NCBI GenBank assembly: GCA_963169105.1
Contig: OY720636.1
Location: 118,748,188 to 118,812,187 of the forward strand
Direction: 5' to 3'
From: Ceriagrion tenellum
Lineage: Eukaryota; Arthropoda; Insecta; Odonata; Coenagrionidae
DNA length: 64,000 bases
Numbering within the stretch: the stretch's first letter is position 1; the number at the start of each line of letters is the position of its first letter. Positions 22,690-35,223 of the stretch are shown in pieces. Below the pieces are notes generated by a model that saw nothing but the letters and a program-made list of their open reading frames with translations, was not told the origin of the DNA and made no database searches. The position numbers and the translations under genes were made by a program.

Positions 22690-23527
22690 TGAAAAAATAA
22701 AAAAAGTGACAGAGATGGACCTTAATATCAGAATTGGAGACAAAATAAACGGTTTAGCCCTCCCAGATGACGTTGCAATAATTGCAAAAAGTTTAGAAGA
22801 AACGACAAGGATAACCAAAATATTTATGGAAGAAACGGAAAATTTACGATTCAAGATAATAACTCAATAACAAAGTACATGCACTTTTCAAGAACGGAAA
22901 ATACAGGTTCCCTACACATAGAAGGGCATGACTTTGAAAAAGTAGACTATTTTAAATACTAAGGAGTAATAAAATCAAATGTCAACAGAGAAAACCCAAA
23001 GATGCATAACTAATTAAATTTAGCCAATAGATTCTTACAGTCATTACACAGACTCCTAACTTCGAAATCCTCGTCGTATAAAACAAAAATTAGACTGTAC
23101 AAAAGAATAACCAGCACAGTATTGCTCTATGGAACCGAGACATGGAAACTGAATAGGAAGGAAGAGAAAAAATTGATAGTATTTGAAAACAAGATGTTAC
23201 TATAGATCTATGGACCTACAAAAGAACGAGGCAGGTGGAGAAGAAAGTACAATAAGGGACCTAAAGAAGAATACCGATATCATAGGTTAGATAAAATGCA
23301 AAATAATGAGATGGGCAGGACACTTGTCAAGATATGAGGACGGGTATGTGATGAAGGAGGTTTTGAGAGGAAATTCAGAAGGAAGACGACCCCGGAGAAG
23401 ACCACGACAGAGATGGTTTAACCAAGTAAAGATAGATTTGGAGAGGGTTGGAGCTAAAGAGGAGGATGCAATGCACCGAAAGATATGGAGGGGATACGTG
23501 GGTGCGGCTAAATATCAACTTGGATAA
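22690..23527 (+). pseudogene. LINE RT palm to C-terminus remnant (RTE/CR1-like)
   Basis: The plus frame reads IRIGDKINGLALPDDVAIIA (about 22729-22790). The catalytic F-A-D-D is altered to L-P-D-D, which would abolish polymerase activity. SLEETTRITKIFMEE follows, then stops and shifts. Later pieces are KIRLYKRITSTVLLYGTETW (about 23087-23146) and IIRWAGHLSRYEDGYVMKEV (about 23300-23355). The open C-terminal tail GRRPRRRPRQRW, then VGAKEEDAMHRKIWRGYV, ends at 23527. Block order is that of LINE ORF2 proteins from mid-palm to the end. It abuts the minus-strand Penelope-like fragment, so one element probably inserted into or next to the other. Confidence 0.9.
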
Positions 23528-25914
23528 AAATGGCCCTGGGAGTAAGAGTACTTGGATATTATTTTCAAAGTTACAGGACTCGTTCAATTCTTATAAATAC
23601 GTTCGTAGAATATTCTACGCATAATTTTTTCAAACATTGATTAGTATGCCATATTGATTGAAATATGAAAGGGCATACAAGGGTGAAACAAAGCTTGAAT
23701 GGCAATGATTCATTTAGTGACAAGGTGCACTACAATTTGGAGTTAATACTTTTAACCCGCGATATATTTTGATACCGTCATTTAATTTTAAACTCATCAG
23801 TCATTTATTGTTAAAAATATCATTTCTCTTTATTTATTATTTAAAAAAATTGAATTTAACCGCTAACATATATCTAGTTAACTAAAAATAGACTTATTAC
23901 AGACTACAATGCATCAATTGTCATATGATACCGCAGACATATCGTCCAAAGATTCTCGAAGACACACGCTACCATATCCAGGACCACAAAGATCTCTACT
24001 CGGGTCTCAAATAAGCTTCCTTCCATTGTCCTTCAACTACGTTCTTTCGTTTTCTTTTGTCCCTCGCTCTCTGTCGTCATAAATCATCTGCGAGAAAAAA
24101 ACGAGCAACGCAATGCGTGCTGCGTATTCGAGGCGACATCTTACGTAGTATCTCAGTGTCAGACGCTAATGACAGTCATTTGTACGTCACCCTGAACAAG
24201 AAAGGACTTATGGAAAGAAGGTCGAGGCGAAATATTTTCACACAATCTCGCGCACTAGAGAATGCAGATGTTTTTTTATTAATGAAGCCTTTGCAGATGC
24301 GTCACCTCAGACAAAAACGCTGCAGGCATGAATAAACATATCTGTGCAAAAAATAAAATACCATTGTGCGCCAAATGTGACCCATTCGAATAATTAATTT
24401 AGTAACCCACGCTTGAAGTTTTTGAGGGACGAGCATTTTAAATCGATGAATGAATAAACAATACGTTTAAATTAATAAAACGTTCATGGTATAAAAACTA
24501 ATGATTGAGAACAGCACGATAGCACTTCTGTGTTCTTGAAAATTCTTCCATTATAAATTTAATGTATCTTATTTTGACTCGCTTTGCTTTCCTATACGCG
24601 CAATCGTCATGACTTTGGCAAAAAATACCCTTACGTATTGCATATCACAAGAAGCAAAATAGCAACCGAGGTAGGCAATATATTCAAAATCCGACAGTGT
24701 CAAGCAACGAATGTTAAATCATCAAAGGCGACATGGTCAAAAATTGCCAGAAAGTTCAGTATGTGCTTCAAGGTGTGAAAATATTACATATAGCCATTAG
24801 TGCGAGATATCTGTAACAAAGCGTATTTTTCATTTAATGGAGGCTTTGTAGAATCTATATGAAGATTATGGCGACACAATAACGGTTAACGATTAACGGT
24901 AGTGAATTTTTTCTTGTGTGTTACTTTCGATTTAATATTAGACTCATATTAGTAGATTTTACGCTGAAATTAAGCATTAAATGGCATATTACTAAGAACT
25001 GAAGCATGAATATTGTCAACACGTCGACGCAGTAAATTTGATATTTTTACTTGAACCGTTATATTCCAGGCTCTATAATCTTTCAAAAGGCATTATTCTT
25101 TACCTGAATGTAATAAATTAATTTAAATAAATGATTCTATAGTCAAATGAAACCATAGTTGAAGAAGACATAAATGCGACAGATACATTGAAGTGTAAGT
25201 CCAACCTCTAATAATTAATACGGTCGTAGGTCGATATTGGTGATATTTAATGTCATCCCCTCCATCCTGAGTGAATACTTGTGGATAAACGTATAATATC
25301 TTAGTCTACTACGAATGGAAAGCAAATGAAAGTATTTGACCCTTTATACTGCCAAAGAGCGTGTTGCCGAACTACGTTAACATAATTTTATGACTTGGAA
25401 AAAATTTCACATTTCTTGTAGAAATAAACAGATCATCAAGTTTGTGGACGATCTCCATCATTCGTGATAACGAAATATTACTCTGAAATCAACCACATGA
25501 GAGATGGCCAGATATGATAGAAGTAAGGGATGATTGGTGGCGGCACGAGGTTTGACGTAGCGTGTCATATGATGGTGTGGCTTAAAAATACGATGCGACC
25601 TTCTTCGCCTACAGATCTCTTAGATTGCTTGAGAATTCTGACCAGCTCTTGTTGGACTAGACCATACCCACATTTCAATGTATATAACTAAACTTATGAT
25701 TCTCTAGAATAGTAATAGCATAGTTTCATATAAGATTGTCTACGTTTTATAACAAACATGTTTAACAAGCTATTAGCTATCCCTTGCGTGAATTTTGGAA
25801 GCCGTAAAAATAGTCATATAGTATTCAATATGATTTTATCTACATATTAGATATTGTATTTTCATTAAGTACGCACCCCGTCAAGTCGTTATTATTATGA
25901 TCTAGGAAAATTCG
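23528..25914. other. no recognisable gene
   Basis: AT-rich DNA. The 92-codon plus frame at 24057-24335 lies in a slightly GC-richer patch and is unrecognised. Confidence 0.45.
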
Positions 25915-26010
25915 GCACGGTTACTAGGGAGCGGCCGTTTGGGATCAAGCCGATCAAGCCATTTAGGTGCACGGACGTTTGGGCAATGGGACATTTCGGC
26001 GCGACACAGG
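25915..26010. repeat. degenerate short tandem motif block
   Basis: This GC-rich block repeats a loose unit of about 18-25 bp built on a TTTGGG or TTTCGG core: GGCCGTTTGGGATCAAGCC, then CATTTAGGTGCACGG, then ACGTTTGGGCAATGGG, then ACATTTCGGCGCG. Such G-N-A-C-G/A-T-T-T-(G/C)-G-G arrays are seen inside or at the ends of arthropod DNA-element repeats. The family is not identified here. Confidence 0.45.
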
Positions 26011-29000
26011 TTGAATATAACGGACGACACTACGATGCTATGCTATCGTGCATTACCATTCATTTGGAATATGCTTTCATGATAATTTTCAAAAAATCAT
26101 TTCTATTTTTAACATCTTTCCTGATAAACCTTTAAAAATAGTAGAAATCAACAGAGCTTGCTCACTTACAATCCCCAAATACAAAAATAATTTAAAGTAT
26201 TATTTTTTGCTGAATTCCGATTTACATCCATCCTTTGCTGATGAATTTGTCTTCTGAATGAAAATTTCTCAGCATATTACCGTGTCATCAGCAGAAATTC
26301 ATATTTTAAGTATAATATTTAGATTGGCACTAATATTACTGATTTGTAAATTATCAAGGCGAATGAAATCTCCTGGAAGCACTCATGAGGTGACGTTTTA
26401 ACATGTCAATAATAGTGCTCTATATTAATAATAAAATAAAAAAATAAACTTTAAATACCACGCCAGGTGATAACCTAAAACATTTAAGTCTAAAACTACA
26501 GTGACGCCACTTACTCTCATGAGGACTCTATCTTCAAGAGTTCTTTTCTGCTCGGCGATATTTCCAGGTCATTCTCCCTGTTAAACTCGTGACACCTTTA
26601 GACCCCTCAGCCTCTTTGCTATAATTGAAAACTGGGAATCACCACCGACCAATAGAAGTTAATGTGTCCTGGGAAGTAAGAAAAGAGGCAGGAGAAAAAA
26701 TTAGATGAGTGTTATTATTTTGCTTCCCGATGAATCACAGGCCTCGTTTCATATTATTATCGAGAAAAGGGAGAAAAATAGCAGAGAAAAGCGATATAGA
26801 ATTTCTCTACCCACCAAAAAAAGCCATATTAATGTGTGCTAAATTGCAAAAGAGAAATATAATCCATATTAGTCATAAGTACGGAGGATCGCAGGGAAGA
26901 AAAATAACTCAAAATGGAGGGTATGAAGCGGTAGGTGTTCGGATTTTATTTCTAATTTGGGAAGACTCGTCAGAGGACCTTGAGTTGGGAAGGTATCAAC
27001 TTCCCCATTCCTCTGCGCCACGCATTTGTGGAATCCCTCCTCCATTCGCTCATACATTCCAATATTCGACGAAAATTGTATTTGTCTTCGCGGAGACCTC
27101 CACCCCGAAGACATCGGACCAATACTATACCCACCTCAATCCCAACAAAGAAATTATAATGGTCCTCGCTTCCAGCAGGAAGGTTAGTAGTCACTGTAAG
27201 CCTATGGAGGATGGAACACCCATACTCATTAATATCAACATTCCCTTTCTTCCTTACCATTGGCAACATTTCACTCGGTGAAAACCTGGAGAAAGTAATA
27301 AGCCTTTTCTTTTTATACACATCATCCGTAACTCCCAACGGCCTTTTCACTCTCATATCACGGTAGAAGAATTGGATTCCATCACGGCATTTTTACCATC
27401 ATAGTACGGCAGGATATCGATGGAGCCGGATAAGATTATAGCTCATTTTCATATTACTTCCTTTGCTTAAGCATTTTGTGAAGTTTTTCATGTAATCGAG
27501 TCTGGGTTTTGTTTAATTTCTAGTTAAAATGACTGATGAGACGCTGAATGATGAGATAAATCAAGATAGCCGTGACAAGAGGAGAGGATTTCTTTGTACG
27601 TTAACTATTATTTGGAAGACAATTATAAGACGCGTTTACCTCTCACGTTGACAAAAGTTTGTTAACAGTATTCCACACAGTGAATGATTCAACTATTTGA
27701 AAGTAAATGATTTTCTACTCACCACTGCTTGAGGGATGACATGACGAATCCACCTACTCATGATTGACGAAATGAGCATGATTTGGACATTGAATGCAAA
27801 ATTTAAAAAAATCTTCCATCCACGCATTACATTTAATTCCATCAAACATATCGTATTATATTTCTGCTAATTTACTCTACAATTCACTCCTTTTTCATGC
27901 TCCAATTTCAAACTAGTAACATAGTTTAGAGCAATTTACATGCTTGGATGTAGAAAATTACCACCTCAACCTGCGAAGCATTAACTCTGACAGTATATTG
28001 TCTCCTGTCATTTCAAGATCAAAACGCATCTTCTTTCAAAGTTCGATGTTAGCTATAAAGTTCACAATGCTTCAATTACTACATGAAAATTGTATCCAAC
28101 GAACATTTCCCTCACAAAATGAAAATTCACCGAGTAGATTTCTCTCCAAAAGAAACTGAGAACAAGTGATCTACATAAATATTGCAAATAACAGATGGGT
28201 TTATTTAAGGTAAGTAAAAATCGGCACACACCGAGGGAGGAATCATCCGAGAACCAGGCGTTGATAGCAATGTTCACAAAATATGTTCCAGATGGCAAAT
28301 ATGTAATCAAAATTCCATTAGAACAGCAGAAATTTTCTTTGTGGCATAGTTTTATACCATCGATGAAATTATTTAACTCCAGAACAGGACCCTATTCCTC
28401 ATACAAATTTTATCTCCTCCCTATTTCACCGTAGAGAGCATTCGCCTTGACAATTTCTAGTCCTCATCTATTCTGCACACGCCAAACTGCATTTTCCGGG
28501 CCATATTTCCTTTCTGAATATCTAAAGTTTGGAGAAGTCTCTTCCCATGTCACATATGACCATAGCCTAGGCATTCCAAAGTGAGTATCACTGCCTCGAG
28601 CGGCAAGGTTCAAGGGGGACTAGCAAGGATAAATTCTTGCGGCCCGATGGAACTCTCGACCCTCTTCCTCACTGTGCCGGACATACCATGAGCTCCAAGT
28701 TCTAGGTACCATACGTCTTCCACGTCCTCGAGCAATAGGAAAGTTATTGAAATTTCACGGGACATGGTTGCATATGAAATTCATGCAGTCGCCAAAGCCC
28801 CAAGGGAAGAAGAACGGAGAGAACATTTGAAACGACCAAGACTGGTAATGCATGGGTGTATCCCAGATTTTGTGAAGTCAGGCTCTACCTGAGTGAGTGT
28901 CGACGGGATATGTAGGTATATATATAGGAATGGGTGGAAGTCACAATGGCTTTCATGTTTCAAATTTTTACTTTTATGAAATCAGTATGGATACTCCGTG

Positions 29001-30614
29001 CAAAGTTTCACCTATGAGTAAACATTTGCAGTGATTGAGAGAAAAAATGCCCTCCAATGGTATGAGATGGTTGCACTCAACGGCTTCAGCTACAACATCC
29101 TCTTTTCTATAAATATAGCTATTAATATTCAGAAAAAAAATTTCCTTAAATAGTCTGCCAAAAGGAAAAGAATTACACAGCTAAGAAATTTAGAAGCAGG
29201 ACATCTACAGTACACCATCATTTATCAACCCGCATACACCCAATTCAATGAAAACTTAGAACAGACTATTGTCGCTAGTTCCATCTAATTTAATGAACCC
29301 GCGATTAGATAAATGGATAAAAAAATAAGCTTATAAGTTTTCTATTTCCCATTAATAATATTTATTATTTAAAACACGCCAATAAATTTTCATCCGTAAA
29401 GGAACCATTCCCGTAAAGTTAGTTTTTAGCATTTATCCATAAAGCTTGCTGTTAATAATTTGCAGTACTTAACAGTTGACATTTAAGTTAAATTAAGGCT
29501 TGTGTTTAATTGTTTCAGATAACAAAATCCTCTTAATGGATATTACACCTACTAGTAGTGAAACACAGAAATTGGCGGACATGCCAACCGAAAATTGGGA
29601 TATAAACTGAGGATAAGAAAGGTAAGTGAGGCCCTTTCACTCTCGTTTCTTTCACTTACTATCTACCTCGAGCGCGTTAAACCCACGTAAATTACGAATA
29701 ATCAATTAGGAATTGGATCTAGTAAAACTGAGAGCATCCGCATTCGTGATTCGTGAAATCTCAGCATAGCCACCAAATTTCGAAACAAATCACGGGTAGG
29801 ATCTGTTATAGTATAATGGCAAATATTTGGATAAACTCTTCAACATTAATTCAAAACCAGTATTTTAAGGAAGAAATTCAGCATATTTACAAGTAACAGC
29901 ATTTGAAAATATGAAAAATCACAAACACAAGACAAAAGAAAAAAATGTGGAATGGCGAAATGGAAAAATTCATTTTTCTCCGTCGTATAAAGGTAAGATT
30001 CGTAATAACTGTGCAATACATTAGAGCTGTGAGTTATAAACCACGACAACTAGACCATAGACTTGAAAAATTTGTACTATTATTTATTTTGATTGTCTTT
30101 ATCACCATCCCGCAGAATCGGTTAATTTGCTTTGCTTAAAATGATAACTGCATGGCATTGCGTCCCGAAACACACGATTTCCGCCTGAGTTAGTTAAACT
30201 TTATCCTGAAAGTAAGCACATTTAATGAAGAAACACTTTAAAATTTATAGCTTGGCTATGCATTGATCTCCATTCTATATTTTGCTGCTGGCATTGCAGC
30301 CAGGGAAGTATACAGGGGTCCAAAAAGAACTCATGGTTTTTCGTTCGTGCGTATGGTAACATTGCATGTATTTACATAATTGTGTCTAGCAACGTTGTAC
30401 TAAGGTGGCATTCTCACAACTGTTGCTGCATAAGCCACTTTATGCATAGCATGTTTGGATGGACGACCGTAAGGATGTTTGGTTAGCTTTGAATTCATGG
30501 TAAATACCTCTAACTGAGTCATGAGCTAGTTGAGCTCTCTCTCCTGAGCATATTTTAATTTTATAAAGTCCACACACAAATGACTAATAAGGAAAGGGTA
30601 GTGGATATAAACTT
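26011..30614. other. no recognisable gene; contains the longest open frame
   Basis: AT-rich DNA. The longest open frame of the window, 190 codons on plus, is at 26709-27281 and overlaps an opposite-strand frame of 128 codons (26970-27356). Neither has a motif, signal peptide, membrane segment or repeat that I recognise, and the codons look unbiased. I treat them as chance unless expression or similarity shows otherwise. The slightly GC-richer stretch 28560-28900 also holds nothing I recognise. Confidence 0.4.
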
Positions 30615-30689
30615 TTGATAGGCACTCAGTGGTCGACAAATCCTTTACATCTGAGGCAGTTATTTTTTATGCATACGGACCTTGAAATG

Positions 30690-30980
30690 CGAGAAAGGAA
30701 TGGTGATAATGCTTATGTAAAATGTTTTCGAAGTGCTGGAAATGATTTATGCCATGTTAATGCACAGTCGATAAATGCTCACTATGACGAGTTTTCCGAT
30801 TTTTTTTCCAAAGGGTATTTTTTCATATAAAAGCTCTATCAGAAACTTGGATTAAACCAGATGACCCATCTGAACTTGTCGGCCTAAAGATTATTCACTC
30901 TACCGATGGAACAGAGTCGGGAAGATAGGTGGAGGTGGTGTTTGATTTTATGCACACAATACTATGTATTTTAATTGACC
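30690..30980 (+). pseudogene. LINE endonuclease (APE-type) fragment
   Basis: The plus frame gives NDLCHVNAQSINAHYDEFSD and FFSKG before a stop at 30828. A shifted frame from 30832 continues LSETWIKPDDPSELVGLK. The H-V-N-A-Q-S-L/I block and the S-E-T-W-L/I block are the first two motifs of the APE endonuclease in Jockey/CR1-like LINEs. The catalytic Glu of the SETW block is kept. Nothing downstream resembles the rest of the endonuclease or the RT. The style fits the same broad LINE group as the RT remnant at 5.4 kb, though copies cannot be linked by eye. Confidence 0.8.
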
Positions 30981-31527
30981 CTTCGTTTTTTAGCAACCTG
31001 ATGTGATCAAGTGTGGAAAAATACTTCCAGGTTGTTTGATTTTCTTTTGTGTTTTGTATTTTCATCATTTATTTATCTAAGACTTAACTAAGGTGTTAAC
31101 ATATTTGCTAAAACTTTTCGCAACTGTATTTTGCCGTTCATACCATTGAAATTGTCAACGTTGTGTTAAAGTTTTTTGATTTAGGTAACAGGCATTTTAG
31201 ATAAAATTAATTGACAATGTATGTGATATAAATTTTGGTCTTACGTTGTATTCTGTTCTGTTCTTCTGTTTCCTTGTTATTTTGGAAATTCGTGTCTCCA
31301 ATGTATTTCATGATTTGTTTTCTACATTTGTCTATGATACACCTCATACTGCCTCTTGTGAAAAGCTTCATGTAGAAACTGGTACATTTGATTGTTACAC
31401 GCCGGGCCTAATCTCTGTGGAAAAAATTATAATCCTTACATATTTTGTTTTTATATGTACTTTCATTAGAAACTAGGGGACAGAAGGTCCCAGGCTCTTA
31501 ATAAAGTTATTGTATTGTATTGTATTG
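30981..31527 (+). mobile_element. probable LINE 3' untranslated region with pentamer tail
   Basis: The endonuclease fragment passes into AT-rich non-coding DNA. It ends with AATAAA at 31500-31505 followed at once by a (TATTG)n run to 31527. A polyadenylation-like signal directly before a short simple-repeat tail is characteristic of LINE 3' ends. If it belongs to the fragment upstream, the copy has lost the whole RT region between the endonuclease and the 3' UTR. This linkage is inferred from adjacency and strand only. Confidence 0.55.
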
Positions 31528-31625
31528 ATTTTAGACTCAGGTCGATATTTCAGATGCCAGATATGATAGGCAGAGTGGTCAACAGAAGTATCGACATAGC
31601 AATTACTTTTATTACTTTTTTGAAA

Positions 31626-31665
31626 GCTTGGTGTCTACGCTTACAAATAAGCGTAGACACCAAGC
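31626..31665. repeat. perfect 18-bp hairpin, 4-base loop
   Basis: 31626-31643 is exactly complementary to 31648-31665 with the loop CAAA between (stem core TGGTGTCTACGC with GCGTAGACACCA). It lies about 100 bp beyond the LINE tail. No CTRR follows within 10-15 bases, so it is not a typical Helitron end. The loop is too short for a pre-miRNA. Confidence 0.85.
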
Positions 31666-32789
31666 ACAACGCCGATGACTCATTTATGTATGAAACGATG
31701 AGAGACGGGATTATGCATCACACTGAAGCATAAGAATTCTTCACATCATTTTTGGGGTTTGATAGGGCATACCATTTTTAACATTCACTATAACCAAAAT
31801 CTGATAAAATTGAAAGAATTAGTGACATACACTCAAATACTGATAGATAAGAAAATTCCATTCCTCTACGCTCCATTCGAGTCTATAGAAAAAGTGAAAC
31901 ACTATGACACTGGGTAATCATAAAAAAATAATAACCGACGTCCGTCTCCTATTTCTTATCTCACTTCCTTAATAGTTTCTTTTTCCTTCAACTTTTATAC
32001 ACTGTATAATAACTATCTTGCAACTAATACTAAAAAGTGGATAGTAGGATAATATGTATTTTAGAAATGAGGTGAAAGTGATTTGTAAAAATGATAATAA
32101 CGAATACCTTCTGAAATCATAAATTAAATAAACAGTGACAGTTATTTAAGTCGTAGAGCGTTTGGAGAACAGAGAGATCTGATCAGCAGAAGAAATATTG
32201 TTCAGAGACAACTGCAACTGAAGACGCACAGATAAAAACAAAGAAAAGAATAAAATTAATCGTGATTACTCAGCACTATGGATTAGCGTGAATACGACCA
32301 AATTCAAATAGTCAGTGTCTTAAAGAGGAACTTTCTAAAGGAAGAATCATATCAGATACTTCCCTTCCGAACCCCTTTACGATTGCACCCTTCGGTTTGT
32401 GGAGTAAGAATACAAGAGAGTGAAGACGCAGTAGTCGTATTCTAGTTTTAGAGGTAGTAAAATTCTACAACGTCACTGGCAACTGAGGATCCATTAAACC
32501 CACATACTAAAACTCACCATCGCGGAGTTCTTTGGCGGAAATTTTTATCGTTCAACGGCATCCGAAAAAGAGATTAAGACACGGATTAACAAGTGGTTTC
32601 AGGTCTCCCGTAAAACATTGTACTCCAAGAGCTATAAACCAGTCGTAGATGTAAAAGAGGTATTTATTTACAATATAATTTGCATTACGAGACTGATTAT
32701 TTTGTCTTTCTGAGTGATTTTACCAATGAATATAAAGCCAATTTCAATTTCCAAAGAATGCAAGCATTTTAGACCAAACAATTTGTAAT
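31666..32789. other. no recognisable gene
   Basis: AT-rich DNA without recognisable motifs or repeats. Confidence 0.45.
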
Positions 32790-33014
32790 ATGACCGTATT
32801 CTCTTCGGTCTTTTGCCGCGTCGATCCATTTTTTTGGGGACAACAGTTTTGCCTACTCTCCAGCTGTCTTCGTCAGGTCCTAAAAGCCTTTACTCCTCTA
32901 TTCATGAATTACTAAAATTTTAGGACCTGACAAAGCCAGCTGGACGGCAGGCGAAACTGTTGTCCCCCAAAAAAATGGATCGACGCGACAAAAGCCCGAA
33001 GAGAATACGGTCAT
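32790..33014. repeat. 225-bp inverted repeat, probably paired Penelope-type ends
   Basis: Arms 32790-32885 and 32918-33014 are 96-97 bp and about 91 percent identical after reverse complementing (about 9 differences, one an indel). The spacer is 32 bases. The right arm reads CCTGACGAAGCCAGCTGG, then GGCAGGCGAAACTGTTGTC. This is a CTGA(C)GA, stem, GAAAC, loop, GTC order resembling the hammerhead-like tails of Penelope-like elements. The left arm holds the same on the opposite strand with the G of GAAAC lost. Both copies face each other, as if two element ends were joined head to head. Confidence 0.75.
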
Positions 33015-35194
33015 TAAATAACCGCGGAAGTCTCCGTACCAATTTGCAATATGTTGGGAAATTTGAGGAAACAACAGTTCAAGAGGGCGAAAAGAGAAAT
33101 AGTTTACAAAAAATCGTTTTTTTTTAAATCTCCTGCCGAGACTCTGCGAAAGATGGAATCGCTGTACAAAAATATAGCACGCATAAGAAATGAAGGTATG
33201 AGCGTTCTTTGTTAGCTGGCACATTTTAATTTCATGGACAAGATATGAATAGAGGAGTAAGTGGCGAGCGTGGAAGGGGAAGGCCACCGGAAAGACAGTT
33301 TTTGAGCAGAATATGGTGGAAGAAAGTTTTCGGGAAATGAATTTCAGAAATCTTAAGTACAAGAGACTGCACATGAAACAATGCATATTTGTCATAGAAG
33401 TCTAGACCTAAATTGAGTTGCTAAGATATTTCAATCTAATCCTATGAAACCTGAGTATATATTTGAATACAGAACTAAGAAAAATTCAAGAAATCGTTTT
33501 ACACACATTTTGTCTCTGTAAATTTATTTTCAAATTCTGCAATTTCTAATCATTTTTAAATTATGGCTAATTTCAAGATATAAGTTATCTATAATTTTCA
33601 CTTTGAAAAATAATGCATGCATATTTTAGTAGACTGGATTGTAATGAGATCTCAGGAGACCAGAAAGCTATACAAAGTCGATGTTGCGCCGAGGTGGGAA
33701 AATATCAAATGTAAATCCAAATATTTCTACCACAACGTTCATATTTGATAACATTTGCGACAGCTACGAGGTAGACCTGTACTTGACTCAGTTTTCCATA
33801 AATCTGCCTCATAAGGAAAAAGTAAGCGGTGTTGAGAAAAGTCATCTAATTAAAAAAAAAACCTCCATAGGAAGGCTCTTATCTCCATGGTTATTATACT
33901 ATGACATAAGAAATGTTTTTTCACGAGGGTTAGCTCAACACCCGGCAGAGTACGCCGTAAATCAGACCACATGTGAAGGTAGTCGATGACGCCGGCGGCC
34001 AAACTACTTTGTCCGGAAGGCTGGATAAGTTTCTTGAGTGAGTATGGTAGCCAAACGAACAGTATCCATGAAACACCAACATTTAGAGTAGTATTTTCAG
34101 GGTAATAAATTATTTCTAAAATACTTTCTCATCCGATTTTATTTGCTAAGTCCTATTTCAACAAGCAAGAAAGATAAAAAGTATTAAATGAATTTATTTT
34201 ACGGAAATATATTTGGCCTTGTTCTCGAGTTCCTACTATAATTTCTAAATTCCAAAGGAAAAATCATACCATAATTCCAATTCTAAATCAACTGACTATT
34301 TTCCGGAAATAAAGCTATTCAATAATATGTACATCTATATCTTCCTAAGAAAATGCGATTGGTTGAACAAATGATCTTCTTTATCAAGGAAATTAGATGT
34401 TTCTTATATTAATGATGCATGAATTCCTAAGATATTTTTTCAACTTTTATTTCTTGGAAAACGAATTTATGAATTGGATATTTAATTCTTCAAATTTATT
34501 TCATTTTAAAACGATTAATACTGTTTTGGCTTTATACGCTTATGTGTTTGAACTGGACATATGGTAGTATTTATTTTTCAAATACTCATTAAAAGTTTTA
34601 AACTTAAAAAGTTATTTTTATCTTTAGTTACACAGTTAACGGATTTTATATTTCATTAAAGCATGTTAAATATACTTTAATGATGGGAATTGTTAACTAC
34701 TTTTTTCATTTCCGAGGGTATAACTTAGACAAATTAACGTTGAATTAAAAGTACATCATACATATTTTGTGTGAGCGAAAACACAAGTCCCTTTCCCCAG
34801 AAATTTTCCTCAAAATAAAATGTAAATTCATTCGAATTTGAGCATTTGAAAGGTAGGACTTCATCGTCCTGTCTTCCTCTCTCTTCCCCTCGCCATCCCC
34901 ACAGTACATCACCACAGACTCTCTGCCTTGAGGCATCTCTCATCAAAATGTGGACGGCTCACGTTCTCTTTTGCATTCTTAATGCGGGAATATGAATATA
35001 AACTGCTTTACATGCGTATGCCGCGTCCCCACCCTTTACCCTTCCGTTTCTTTCGCTCTTTCTGTTCTCCATTCCTCCAGGCCTACAACCCCAAATACCT
35101 CCATATTCCTCAAGCGTCTTCGTTCTTATAATCCGTGGTAAGACGGGAGACAGAGAACAGGACGGATGAGGCAGACAAAATTTTAATGGACGCA
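33015..35194. other. no recognisable gene
   Basis: AT-rich. ATGAATAGAGGAGTAA at about 33245-33260 is the reverse complement of bases in the spacer of the preceding inverted repeat (about 32889-32904), so the repeat's wider environment may be duplicated. The 102-codon plus frame at 33681-33989 and the frames at 34734-35222 are unrecognised. Confidence 0.4.
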
Positions 35195-35223
35195 AGCTCC
35201 AAGAAACTCCAAGAAACTCCAAG
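35195..35223. repeat. three-copy 10-bp tandem repeat
   Basis: The unit AACTCCAAGA occurs nearly three times in a row; the first copy has GC in place of AA. A small replication-slippage minisatellite. Confidence 0.85.

Noticed and set aside
26709..27281. Longest open frame (190 codons, plus)
   Set aside because: No recognisable motif, overlaps a similarly long opposite-strand frame, and no splice or promoter evidence. Treated as chance.
31626..31665. microRNA precursor
   Set aside because: An 18-bp stem with a 4-base loop is too short for a pre-miRNA.
31626..31672. Helitron 3' end
   Set aside because: The hairpin is right in kind, but no CTRR follows within the expected distance on either strand.
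32898..33395. 165-codon minus-strand open frame
   Set aside because: It runs through the right arm of the 32.8-kb inverted repeat and into unrelated DNA, so it is not a protein gene.
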